A DNA stretch of 64,000 nt, from the NCBI RefSeq assembly GCF_947036865.1, contig NZ_CAMQSF010000009.1, positions 49,687 to 113,686 on the forward strand, read 5' to 3'. A model generated the notes under the pieces. The model was not told the DNA's origin. It worked only from the letters and a program-made list of their open reading frames with translations, and made no database searches. This DNA is from an uncultured Caulobacter sp. Its GTDB lineage: Bacteria > Pseudomonadota > Alphaproteobacteria > Caulobacterales > Caulobacteraceae. The position numbers and the translations under genes are program-made. Below, piece after piece: positions 35,204 through 43,970 of this stretch; the first letter of the stretch is position 1, and every line of letters starts with the position of its first letter.

Positions 35204-36579
35204 ATGAGCGACGCTCGGCACGACAGCAAGATCCATCGCGCGCGGGGGCTGGCCCTGGTCGGTTTCGCGACCGGGCTCGCGCTGTCCGGCTGCGCGTCCC
35301 GCGCGCCGGCGCCGGTGCGCCTCGAGGCCTATCCGGACCAGCGCGCGGCGAGCCGGCTGCCGGCGCCGCCCGACGGCCGCGCGTGGACGGCGGCCGATCT
35401 GCTGGCGCGGGCGGCGCGCCTGAACCCCGCCGTGGCCGAGGCCGAAGCCCGTCACCGCACGGCCGTCGCCGCCGCCAAGGCGTCCAAGGTCTCTCCCCCG
35501 ATCGGCCTGACCCTGACGGCCGAGTATGCGCGGGCCGAACCCAAGTCGTGGCTTTATGGCGCGGGGCTCGACATTCCGCTCGATCGGGGCGTCCGCCGCG
35601 CCGAACGCGTGACCGTCGCCGATCTGGGCGTGCTGCGCGCGCGCTACGACTATGCCGAGGCGCTGTGGAGCGTCCGCGCGGCGCTGACGCGGGCGGGGAT
35701 CGAACGGCGCTTCGCCGACCAGGAGATCGCGCTCGCCCGCGAGGTCGAGGCCCTTCGTCAGGCGCGCGCCGACCGGCTCGACCAACGCGTCGCGGCCGGC
35801 GAGGACGAACGCGGGCAGGCCCTGGCGGCCAGGGGTGAGCTGAACGCCGCCCATCGCCGCGTCGGCGAGGCCCTGGCGCGGCGCGCCGCCGCCGACGCCG
35901 CGCTCGCCGCCGCTCTGGGCCTGCCGGCCTCCGCCGCGCGCGATCTGGCCCTGGCGCCGGACAGCGCGGCCGCGACCGATCCGGATGTCGCCGCCGCGGC
36001 GCGGGTCGCCGTCCTGACCCGACGCGACGTGCTGCGCGCGGTGGTCGACTACGACCTCGCCGAAAGCGCCTTGCGGCTCGAAATCGCGCGTCAGAGGCCG
36101 GACATCCACCTTGGCACGGCGTCGTGAAGCTGCCGTTCAACCTGGCCCTGACCCTGCCGCCGCGCGACCTGAACCGCGCCGCCATCGCCGAGGCCGAGGC
36201 CAAGCGCGCGGAAGCGGGCCGGTCGCTGGAGGCCGCCCAGGCCGCCGTGCTGTCGGCCATCGACGCCGCCGAGGCCGCGCTGACGACGGCCCGCGCCGCC
36301 ACGCGGCGGATCGAGACGGGAGCGCTCCCCAACGCCGACGCCCTGGCGGACTCGACGGCGCGGAGCGTCCGCGCCGGCGCCGCCGACCGTGTCGACGAAC
36401 TCGGCGCGCGCGCGCTAGCGCTGGAGGCCCGGCTCGATCGGCTCGACGCCCTGAAAACCCAGGCGCTGGCCCGCGCGGATCTGGAGGACGCCCTGCGCGC
36501 GCCCTTCGATCCGGCGGAGCGCGCGCTGTTGGAAACCCTGTCCCGAACCCTGGGGGAAGACGATGATGCTCGGCGCTAG
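35204..36579 (+). pseudogene. TolC/CusC-type outer-membrane lipoprotein, frameshifted
   Basis: An outer-membrane channel gene split into two frames. The first part (35204-36127, 307 aa) has a lipobox ALSGC (Cys30) and the TolC-family repeats ARHRTAVAAAKAS and ALTRAGIERRFADQE. It continues up to IARQRPDIHLG. There the frame changes: the in-frame stop follows at 36125, but the other frame continues from CAC at 36115 as HGVVKLPFNLALTLPPRD and AEAEAKRAEAG, to 36579. Family members have a short Pro-Gly-Tyr segment between IHLG and the (D)HG residues, so a small deletion (length 1 modulo 3) is likely. Both parts encode the expected coiled-coil helices. Without it the pump may lack its own outer channel, unless another TolC substitutes. 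Confidence 0.8.
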
Positions 36580-37465
36580 GATCGGCGCGCTCGCCACGCT
36601 GGCCGCGATGGCGCTGGCGGGCCAGGCGCTCGCGGAGGTCACGCTGGACGCGGCGGCCCAGAAGCGTCTCGGCGTGACCGTGGCCCCGTTGAGCGCGGCG
36701 CGGGACGCCGGCGCGACCAACGGCTATGCGCGGGTGCTCGACCCCGTGCCCCTAGCCACCTTGGACAGCGATCTTCAGGCCGCCGCGGCCGCCGCTCGCG
36801 CCTCCGCCGCCGAGGCCGCGCGGACCCAGGCCTTGGCCGCCGCCGACGCCACCGTCGCCCGAAAGGTGGCGGAAGCCGCGCGCGCCCAGGCCAGCGCCGA
36901 CGCCGCCAAGCTGCTGCTGTTGCGCCGCCGGATCGCGCTGGAGTGGGGACGGGCCTTCGTGGCCGACGGTCCGCGCGCGCGCCTGCTGGCCGAGCTTTCG
37001 GCGGGGCGCGCGGCCCTGGTGAGGATCGACGCGCCGGCGGGCGTCGCCGACGTCGTCGGCGCGCGGATCGACCTGGGTTCGGGTCAGAGCGTCCCGGTCG
37101 CCGTGCTCGGCCCCACCCGGACGGCCGACAGCCGCCTCGGTACGGGCGGTCTGATCGGCGTGGCGCGAGGGCCGAGCGTCGCGCGCCTGGCGGTGGACCT
37201 GACCGCCCCGGCCATACTGAGCGCCAAGGGGAGGGACGTCGCGGGCGTTCTCGCCCCTCGATCGGCGGTGATGCGCGGGGGCGGCGCGGTCTTCGTCTAT
37301 GTGCGCGAGGATCCGACCCATTTCGAGCGCCGGGTCCTGACCGGCGTCGTCCCCCGCGCCGAGGGGCTGTTCGCGGCCGGCGGCGCGAAGCCTGGCGAGC
37401 TTGTCGTCGTCTCCGGGGCCGCGGCGATCTTCGCGACCGAAAACGCGCCCAAGAGCGAGGACTGA
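36563..37465 (+). CDS. RND efflux periplasmic adaptor, short
   Basis: A 300-residue membrane-fusion protein of the HlyD/CusB type. The signal peptide is MMLGARIGALATLAAMALAGQ plus ALA. VTLDAAAQKRLGVTVAPL resembles the first strand of CusB-type adaptors. An Ala-rich helical hairpin follows (SDLQAAAAAARASAAEAART, VAEAARAQASADAAKLLLL). The C-terminal membrane-proximal region includes VLAPRSAVMRGGGAVFVYVRED and ERRVLTGVVPR. Typical adaptors are 350-450 residues; the lipoyl-type hairpin appears reduced here. It overlaps the broken TolC frame by 17 nt and is followed 4 nt later by the RND pump gene. Confidence 0.8.
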   Translation: MMLGARIGALATLAAMALAGQALAEVTLDAAAQKRLGVTVAPLSAARDAGATNGYARVLDPVPLATLDSDLQAAAAAARASAAEAARTQALAAADATVARKVAEAARAQASADAAKLLLLRRRIALEWGRAFVADGPRARLLAELSAGRAALVRIDAPAGVADVVGARIDLGSGQSVPVAVLGPTRTADSRLGTGGLIGVARGPSVARLAVDLTAPAILSAKGRDVAGVLAPRSAVMRGGGAVFVYVREDPTHFERRVLTGVVPRAEGLFAAGGAKPGELVVVSGAAAIFATENAPKSED

Positions 37466-37469
37466 TCCG

Positions 37470-40400
37470 ATGCTCGGCGCCGTCGTTCGCTGGTGTCTGG
37501 AAAGGCCGCGCCTGGTCGCGCTGGGCGCGATCCTGCTGCTGATCTATGGCGGCGTGGTGCTGTCGCGCGCCAAGTTCGACGTCTTCCCCGAGTTCGTGCC
37601 CGCCCAGGCCGAGGTCTCGACGGAAGCGCCGGGCCTCACCGCCGAACAGGTCGAGCAGCTTGTCACCCGACCCGTCGAGCAGGCCGTCAACGGCGCGGCC
37701 GGGGTCGAAACGGTCCGGTCGGTGTCGCAGCAGGGCCTGTCGTCCGTCAGCGTGATCTTCAAGGACGGTTCCGATCCCTATCGGGCCAGGCAGGTGGTCG
37801 CCGAGGCGCTCGGCGAGGTGGCGGGCGCGCTGCCGGCCGGCGTCGCCACGCCCAAGGTCACGCCGCTGACCTCCTCGACCATGGACCTCCTGAAGATCGG
37901 CTTCACCTCCGAGCGTCTGTCGCCGATGCAACTGCGCGATCTGGTGCAATGGACGGTGCGCCCACGCCTGCTGGCGGCCGAGGGCGTGGCGCGGGCCACG
38001 GTCTATGGCGGCCAGGTGCGCCGGTTCGAGGTCCGCGCTCGGCCCGACGATCTGGCGGCGCGCGACCTGTCGCTGTCCGATCTCGTCACGGCGGTTCGAT
38101 CGGCGACCAGCGCCAGCGGCGGCGGCTTCATCGACACGCCCGAGCAGCGGATCCTGATCGACGCGCGGGGGCGGGCCGCCAGCGCCGCCGACATCGCCGC
38201 CGTGGTCATTCCGGGGCCGAAGGGCGCGGCGCCGACGCGCATCGGCGACGTCGCCGACGTGGTCGACGCCGCCGCGCCCGATGTCGGCGACGCGGTCATC
38301 ATGGGCAAGCCCGGCGTGCTGATCAGCCTCTCGAGCCAGTACGGCGCCAACACCCTCGACGCCACCCGCGCGGTCGAGGCCGCCATGGCCGCGCTCAAGC
38401 CCGCCCTGGACGGTCAGGGCGTCCAGGTGTTCGCCAACCTGCATCGTCCGGCCAACTTCATCTCGGCCGCCCTCGGCGGCATCACCGAGGATCTGGTGAT
38501 CGGCGCGGTGCTGATCGCGCTCGTGCTGCTGTTCTTCATGCGCAACCCGCGCGCCGTGCTGGTGTCCTTCGTCTCGATCCCGCTGTCGCTCCTGACGGCG
38601 GTGATCGTGGTCGACGCCCTGGGCTGGACGATCAACGCCATGACCCTGGGCGGCCTGGCCGTGGCGCTGGGGGTTGTGGTCGACGACGCCGTGATCGACG
38701 TCGAGAACATCGTCCGCCGCCTGCGGGAACGCGGCGCGCGACCGGCGGCCGAGGTGGTGCTGGCCGCCGCGCTGGAGGTCCGCGCGCCGGTGATCTACGC
38801 CACCGCCGTGGTCGCGCTGGTCCTGGCGCCGGTGCTGATGCTGGGCGGCTTGCAGGGCGCGTTCTTCTCGCCGCTGGCCGCGGCCTTCATCCTCGCCACG
38901 GTCGCCTCGCTGGCCGTCGCCATCGTCGTCACCCCGCCGCTGGCCCTGCTGCTGCTGGGCGACGCGGCCCCGCCCTCCGAGCCTCGGATCATGGAGCGCG
39001 CCAAGCTCTGGCACGAAGGCGTTCTGGTGCGCGCCAGCGGACGACCGGGCCTGGCCGTCATCGGCGTGATCCTTGCCCTGGCCATCACCGGCGGCGGCTT
39101 CATGTTGTTCCAGTCCGAGCTTCTGCCCAGCTTCCGCGAAGGCCACTTCGTGCTCGGCGTCGCCAGTCGCCCCGGGACCTCGCTGGCCGTGATGCGGCGC
39201 TACGGGGAGGGGATCACCCGCGATCTGCTGGCCATCGACGGCGTGCAGAGCGTCGAACAGCAGATCGGCCGCGCCTCGGGCGGCGAGGATCCGTTCGGCC
39301 CCGAACGCAGCGAGTTCCACGTCGAGCTGAAGCCCGGCCTCGCCGGGGCCGCGCAGGACCGCATCCAGGCCGCGATCCACAAGGTGCTCGACGCCTATCC
39401 CGGGCTGGAGACCGAGGTCATGACCTTCCTCGGCGACCGCATCGGCGAGTCGCTGTCGGGCGAGACGGCGTCCTTGGCCGTCGGCATCTATGGCGCGGAT
39501 CTCGACACGCTGGACAAGACCGCCGCCGAGATCGCCGCCGTCATGGAGAAGGTCCCCGGCGCCGTCGACGTGAAGGTGAAGGTCCCGCCGCGCGCGCCCG
39601 CCGTGCGGGTGGAGCTGAACCTGCCGGCCCTGGCCCGCTACGGTCTCGCCCCGGCCGAGGTTCTGGACGCGATCCAGGCCGCCTACCAGGGCGAGCCGGC
39701 CGCCCAGGTCTATCAACAGGATCGGGCGCTGGACATCGCCGTGACCACGCCGCCCGACCTGCGCCAGGATCCCGAAGCGGTCGGCACCCTCCTGGTGCGG
39801 GGCCAGGGCGGCCGCGTCGTGGCGCTCAGGGACATCGCCCGCATCGACCTGACCGACGACCGGACAAGCATCGACCACGAGAGCGGACGACCCCGCCAGG
39901 TCGTGACCGCCAATCCGACCCCCAGGGACGCCTCGAAGGTCACCAAGGCCGTTCAGGACGCCATCGCGCGGTCGGTCAAGCTGCCGCCGGGGGTCTATCT
40001 CGAATATAGCGGCGCGGCCGAGGGGACGGCGAGCGCCCAGCGCCAGCTGTTGTTCAATATCGCCTTGGCCGCGATCGGCGTGGTGGCGGTGCTGCTGATC
40101 ACGTTCCGGGGCGGCCGGTCGGTCGGGCTCATTCTGGCCGCCGCGCCGTTCGCGCTGGTCGGCGGCGTCCTGGCGGTCGCCGTGACCGGCGCGAGCCTGT
40201 CGCTGGGGTCCCTGGTCGGCTTCGTGACCCTGTTCGGCGTCGCCGCGCGCAACGCCATCCTGCTGGTCTCGCATCTGGATCATCTGGTGACCGCCGAGGG
40301 CGAGCCGTGGTCCCTGGCGACGATCGCGCGGGCGACGCGCGAGCGGGTGACGCCGATCCTGATGACCGCGCTGGTCACCGCGCTGGGCGTCCTGCCCCTG

Positions 40401-40550
40401 GCCGTCCAGACCGGGCAGGCGGGTCGCGAGATCCAAGGGCCGATGGCCATCGTCATCCTGGGCGGCCTGATCACCTCGACCCTTGCCAGCCTGATCGTGC
40501 TGCCCAGCCTGATCTGGCGGTTCGGCCGCGCGCGGGGAGCGCCGGCTTGA
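37470..40550 (+). CDS. RND efflux permease, heavy-metal type (CzcA/CusA-like)
   Basis: A 1026-residue inner-membrane pump. The start LERPRLVALGAILLLIYGG is typical of the CzcA/CusA family, and the porter domains contain TRPVEQAVNGAAGVETVRS and PKVTPLTSSTMDLLKIGF. The proton-relay helix 4 has the acidic motif VVVDDAVIDVEN around residues 401-412. The central repeat has LPSFREGHFVLGVASRPGTS and the end is LPSLIWRFGR. Twelve membrane helices are expected. The motif places it among heavy-metal efflux pumps but does not identify the ion (Cu/Ag, Zn/Cd/Co or Ni). It is preceded by the short adaptor and overlaps the small CDF-like gene (TTG within its stop). Export across the outer membrane depends on a TolC that is broken here. 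Confidence 0.92.
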   Translation: MLGAVVRWCLERPRLVALGAILLLIYGGVVLSRAKFDVFPEFVPAQAEVSTEAPGLTAEQVEQLVTRPVEQAVNGAAGVETVRSVSQQGLSSVSVIFKDGSDPYRARQVVAEALGEVAGALPAGVATPKVTPLTSSTMDLLKIGFTSERLSPMQLRDLVQWTVRPRLLAAEGVARATVYGGQVRRFEVRARPDDLAARDLSLSDLVTAVRSATSASGGGFIDTPEQRILIDARGRAASAADIAAVVIPGPKGAAPTRIGDVADVVDAAAPDVGDAVIMGKPGVLISLSSQYGANTLDATRAVEAAMAALKPALDGQGVQVFANLHRPANFISAALGGITEDLVIGAVLIALVLLFFMRNPRAVLVSFVSIPLSLLTAVIVVDALGWTINAMTLGGLAVALGVVVDDAVIDVENIVRRLRERGARPAAEVVLAAALEVRAPVIYATAVVALVLAPVLMLGGLQGAFFSPLAAAFILATVASLAVAIVVTPPLALLLLGDAAPPSEPRIMERAKLWHEGVLVRASGRPGLAVIGVILALAITGGGFMLFQSELLPSFREGHFVLGVASRPGTSLAVMRRYGEGITRDLLAIDGVQSVEQQIGRASGGEDPFGPERSEFHVELKPGLAGAAQDRIQAAIHKVLDAYPGLETEVMTFLGDRIGESLSGETASLAVGIYGADLDTLDKTAAEIAAVMEKVPGAVDVKVKVPPRAPAVRVELNLPALARYGLAPAEVLDAIQAAYQGEPAAQVYQQDRALDIAVTTPPDLRQDPEAVGTLLVRGQGGRVVALRDIARIDLTDDRTSIDHESGRPRQVVTANPTPRDASKVTKAVQDAIARSVKLPPGVYLEYSGAAEGTASAQRQLLFNIALAAIGVVAVLLITFRGGRSVGLILAAAPFALVGGVLAVAVTGASLSLGSLVGFVTLFGVAARNAILLVSHLDHLVTAEGEPWSLATIARATRERVTPILMTALVTALGVLPLAVQTGQAGREIQGPMAIVILGGLITSTLASLIVLPSLIWRFGRARGAPA

Positions 40551-41149
40551 CCGCCAAGCCCAACCCGACTCTCCGGGGCGCGCTGGGCCGCGCCATCCTG
40601 ATCGTCGCCCTGGCGAACCTGGCCTACTTCGGCGTGGAGTTCACGGTGGCCCTGAGGATCGAGTCCGCCTCGCTGCTCGCCGACGCGGCGGATTTCCTCG
40701 AGGACGCGGCCGTCAATCTCCTGATCCTGCTGGGTCTTGGCTGGTCGGCGCGCAACCGCGCCAGGCTCGGGCGTCTGCTGGCCCTGGTTCTGCTCGCCCC
40801 CGCCCTGGCGTTCCTGTGGACGCTGTGGCGCAAGCTGCAGGCGCCGGTGGTTCCGGCCGCCGATCTGCTGTCCTTGACGGGCCTGGGCGCGCTGGCGGTC
40901 AATCTGAGCTGCGCCTTCCTGCTGGCCCGCTATCGGAACCACGAGGGCGGCCTGACCCGGGCGGCCTTTCTGTCGGCGCGAAACGACGCGATCGCCAATG
41001 TCGGCATCATCCTGGCCGGCGGCGTGACCTTACTGACTCGATCCTTGTGGCCCGACGTCCTGGTCGGCGGCGCGATCGCCTGGATGAACATCGACGCCGC
41101 CCGCGAGGTGCTGGCGGCCGCGCGCGGCGAGAGCGATCCTCAGCCCTGA
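40547..41149 (+). CDS. CDF-like cation transporter, short form
   Basis: A 200-residue membrane protein of the cation-diffusion-facilitator superfamily, membrane part only. It has about five to six helices and the signature SASLLADAADFLEDAAVNLL, the counterpart of the usual SASLLADA-H-xxx-D sequence, with Asp replacing the metal-binding His. A second site region is LSARNDAIANVGIILAGG (N-D-xxx-N in place of H-xxx-D). There is no cytosolic C-terminal domain. The TTG start at 40547 overlaps the pump's stop codon, so it is translationally coupled. It probably supports metal export or uptake for the same ion as the pump. The altered ligands may change specificity. Confidence 0.75.
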   Translation: MTAKPNPTLRGALGRAILIVALANLAYFGVEFTVALRIESASLLADAADFLEDAAVNLLILLGLGWSARNRARLGRLLALVLLAPALAFLWTLWRKLQAPVVPAADLLSLTGLGALAVNLSCAFLLARYRNHEGGLTRAAFLSARNDAIANVGIILAGGVTLLTRSLWPDVLVGGAIAWMNIDAAREVLAAARGESDPQP

Positions 41150-41294
41150 AGGGCCGGGCGGACAATCTTCGCCTGTTGCCGCGCGCCCCGGCTAAACTGG
41201 AAGTTTCAACAGCATTCGCAAGTGCAGCCACACACGAACACTCTAGGCGGCCTATAACCTTGAAAGGTCGACGGTCCGCGGTCAATCGGCGTTG

Positions 41295-41314
41295 AGATTG
41301 AGAAATCTCAATCT
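41295..41314. promoter_or_regulatory. Shared dyad operator, copy 2 (TonB receptor)
   Basis: AGATTGAGAAATCTCAATCT is palindromic except for the central two bases and matches the 35125-35144 site at 18 of 20 positions. Both sites are followed by TCG. It lies 190 bp upstream of the TonB receptor start. Confidence 0.7.
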
Positions 41315-41371
41315 TCGGGCTCGGGCGCGCCTCCTCGCCGAATTCCTCTTCGTTAACAAAGGCATGCGCTG

Positions 41372-41405
41372 CTTGATGTGAAAGTGTAACGTTACTTACA
41401 TCAAG
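41372..41405. promoter_or_regulatory. Composite palindrome with LacI-type core
   Basis: CTTGATGT (41372-41379) pairs with ACATCAAG (41398-41405), and inside it GTAACGTTAC (41386-41395) is a perfect palindrome. TGTAAC/GTTAC-type cores are typical of LacI-family operators. The outer arms have TTGAT but with 22-bp spacing, so they are not an FNR box. Confidence 0.5.
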
Positions 41406-41503
41406 TCTTCACACGCCAACATCCCCTCGGCCGATTATTCGGCCCCGAACGCGATCGGCAGAGCTCCAAACCGCCCCGATCGTCCGTACACGGGGATATA
41501 CCG

Positions 41504-43942
41504 ATGACCAACTTCTCGAAGGCCCGCCTGGAGGTCCTGACCTCGGCGTCGATGCTGGCCCTGGCGCTGTGCGCGGGCCTGGCCCACGCCGCCCGCGCCG
41601 ACGAAGCGCCGGCCGTCCAACAGGAAAAGGAAGTCGACGCCGTGGTGGTCACGGCGCTCAAGGGCCACGCCGCCAATGTCGCGCCGGTCTCGGCTTCGCT
41701 GACCGCCACCGAGCCGCAGGCGGTCATCACCCGCAAGTTCATCGAGGAAAGCGCCCCGCGCGTCGGCGACTACACGACCACGGCGATCCTCGCGCCGTCG
41801 ATGGCGACCACGCCGAACTCGAACGGCTCGGGCGCCACGGATGGCGCCAAGATCACGATGCGCGGCTTCCAGGACGGCGAGTTCAACGTCACCTATGACG
41901 GCATCGCCTGGGGCGACACCAACGGCCCCAGCCACCACTCGAACTCGTTCTTCCCGTCCTCGACCATCGGCGGCGTGGTCATCGACCGCGGCCCCGGCGG
42001 CGCGACCGACCTCGGCCAAGCCAATTTCGGCGGCCAGCTGAACCTGTTCTCGCTTCCGTTCGAGGACAAGTTCTCGGGTCGCCAAACCCTGACGGTCGGC
42101 AGCTTCGGCACCCGTCAGGCGGTGACCACCCTGGCGACGGGCCCGATCGCGGCGCTGAACGGCGTGAACGCCACGCTGAACTTCATGGAATACAAGACCA
42201 ACGGCTATCTCTCGAACAGCGATAGCGACGGCTACAACCAGTTCATCAAGGTCGGTGTTCCGCTGGGCGACAAGTGGAACGTCACGGCGCTCTACACCCA
42301 CAACTACAACACCTACTACCAGGGCGACGCCAGCTCGAACGCCACCGTGGCGCAGACCGAGCTCTACGGTAAGCGGTTCGCGCTGAGCGACGACCCGACC
42401 CTGCAGACCTACAAGGGCTACAACTTCACCAAGAAGGGCACCGAGTTCGGCTATCTGCGTTTCGAGGGCGAACTGGCGGAGGGCTTCCGTGTCCAGAACA
42501 CCGCCTACGAATACTGGTATTCTAACAAGACCCGCTCGGCGAACAACAACGGCGCGGACCTGTCGCTCGGCGCGACGGCGCTGGCGGCGGCCAACAAGGT
42601 GATCCTGACGCCGGCGGCGACCTATCCGGCCGGCGGCTCGGGTTACCCCTCCAGCCTGAAGGTCAATGGCCTGCCGGGCTATCTGAAGCGCAACGCGTAC
42701 CGCGTTCGCGGCGACATCCTGAAGTTCACCAAGGACGTGGCCAATGTCGGCGTCCTGACCTTCGGCGCCGAGTACGAGCTGGCGCGCACCAGCCGCTCGC
42801 GCTTCGACCTCGACCTGATCACCAAGGCGCCGGACTATCGCGAGAAGGCGGCCGTCTTCGCCGGCGAAAGCCCCTGCGGCGACTGGCCCAAGACGGTCGC
42901 GCCGGGCAAGACCTGGGACGGCGCCTGCCAGGTGCCGCTGAACATCGCCTACAGCGAATATTCCGGCTGGCACCAGTACCAGCCGTTCGCCCAGTTCGAG
43001 TGGAAGCCGAACGACCGACTGACCGTGACGCCTGGCGTCAAGTACGTGCACTTCAAGCTCTATGTCCGCGCGCCGGCGGTGGCGGTGAAGAACTCGATCC
43101 AGCCGGCCAATGTCGAGGACACCTTCACCAAGACCCTGCCGTTCCTGACGGTCAATTATCGGGTCATGCCGAACCTTGCCGTGTACGGACAATATGCCCA
43201 GGGCTTCCTGGTGCCGGCCATCAACGTGTTCTACGTGAACAATCCGAGCCAGAACAAGGTCGTGCCGCAGGAGTCCACGAACTACCAGCTCGGCTTCGTC
43301 TACAACACCGGCAAGCTGACCCTGGACGGCGACGTCTATTACATCGACTTCAAGCACAAGATCCAAACCCAGACCGACCTGGTCACGGGCGAGACCTTCC
43401 AGACCAATTACGGCGGCGCGACCTATAAGGGGATCGAGCTTCAGGCGACTTACGTGCTGCCGTACGGCTTCAGCGTCTTCGCCAACGGCACGATCAACCA
43501 GGCCGTCGGCAAGGACGATCCGTTCAACGCCGGCTACAACGGCCACCAGCTGGCCAAGGCCCCGCGCGGCACCGCCGCCGCCGGCATCCGCTCGGAGCAT
43601 CGTGACCTGGTGGCGCAGGGCGACAGCCTGATCGTCACGCTGAACGACAAGCTGATCGGTCCCCAGGCGGCGACGGCCGCCTCGGGCGCCAACAAGCCGA
43701 CCGGCCGCATCAAGGCCTTCAACCAGGCCGATCTGTCGGCGACCTATCACGTCGGCCGCTACAGCCTGCAGGCCCAGGTGCTGAACGTGTTCGACAGCCG
43801 CGAGATCACCTCGTTCAAGGGCAGCGCCCTGCTGCCGGGGACCAATGTCCCGGCCGAGACCGTGGCCCTGGGCGGCGGGGCCAACGTCTTCACCTATCAG
43901 GTGCGCCGCAGCTACCAGATGACCCTCAAGGCCGCGTTCTAG
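41504..43942 (+). CDS. TonB-dependent receptor
   Basis: An 812-residue outer-membrane receptor without an STN domain. Signal peptide approximately residues 1-32, ending AHAARA before DEAPA. The TonB box and plug run from VDAVVVTALKGHAANV through ITMRGFQDGEFNVTYDGIAWGD to VIDRGPGGATDLGQANFGGQL. The barrel has extensive aromatic motifs and ends in YQMTLKAAF. The plug shows no iron-siderophore hallmark I recognise. Downstream genes are a class A acid phosphatase and a YncE-like propeller, and two palindromes lie upstream. One of these is shared with the efflux operon. Ligand candidates are a phosphorylated compound or a metal chelate; neither is shown. Confidence 0.9.
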   Translation: MTNFSKARLEVLTSASMLALALCAGLAHAARADEAPAVQQEKEVDAVVVTALKGHAANVAPVSASLTATEPQAVITRKFIEESAPRVGDYTTTAILAPSMATTPNSNGSGATDGAKITMRGFQDGEFNVTYDGIAWGDTNGPSHHSNSFFPSSTIGGVVIDRGPGGATDLGQANFGGQLNLFSLPFEDKFSGRQTLTVGSFGTRQAVTTLATGPIAALNGVNATLNFMEYKTNGYLSNSDSDGYNQFIKVGVPLGDKWNVTALYTHNYNTYYQGDASSNATVAQTELYGKRFALSDDPTLQTYKGYNFTKKGTEFGYLRFEGELAEGFRVQNTAYEYWYSNKTRSANNNGADLSLGATALAAANKVILTPAATYPAGGSGYPSSLKVNGLPGYLKRNAYRVRGDILKFTKDVANVGVLTFGAEYELARTSRSRFDLDLITKAPDYREKAAVFAGESPCGDWPKTVAPGKTWDGACQVPLNIAYSEYSGWHQYQPFAQFEWKPNDRLTVTPGVKYVHFKLYVRAPAVAVKNSIQPANVEDTFTKTLPFLTVNYRVMPNLAVYGQYAQGFLVPAINVFYVNNPSQNKVVPQESTNYQLGFVYNTGKLTLDGDVYYIDFKHKIQTQTDLVTGETFQTNYGGATYKGIELQATYVLPYGFSVFANGTINQAVGKDDPFNAGYNGHQLAKAPRGTAAAGIRSEHRDLVAQGDSLIVTLNDKLIGPQAATAASGANKPTGRIKAFNQADLSATYHVGRYSLQAQVLNVFDSREITSFKGSALLPGTNVPAETVALGGGANVFTYQVRRSYQMTLKAAF

Positions 43943-43970
43943 GCGCGACGCCGAAATCCAGGAGGCTCCG

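Larger units (their letters stand above)
41150..41503. other. 354-bp regulatory region before TonB receptor
   Basis: No gene. It contains the shared 20-bp dyad (41295-41314), a lone half-like element CAATCTTCG at about 41164, a CtrA-like GTTAAC half-site near 41352, and a large composite palindrome with a LacI-type core (41372-41405). It also holds a small AAACT/AGTTT hairpin near 41195. It is notably AT-richer than its surroundings. The promoter is presumably just downstream of the palindromes. Confidence 0.6.

Noticed and set aside
36639..40436. A long antisense open reading frame opposite the RND pump
   Set aside because: Low-complexity Arg/Gln/Asp/His composition and no start context; the sense strand is an unambiguous RND permease.
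41372..41405. FNR/FixK box reading of TTGAT...ATCAA
   Set aside because: The arms are 22 bp apart rather than 4, so they cannot be a FixK site. The element was kept as a separate palindrome.
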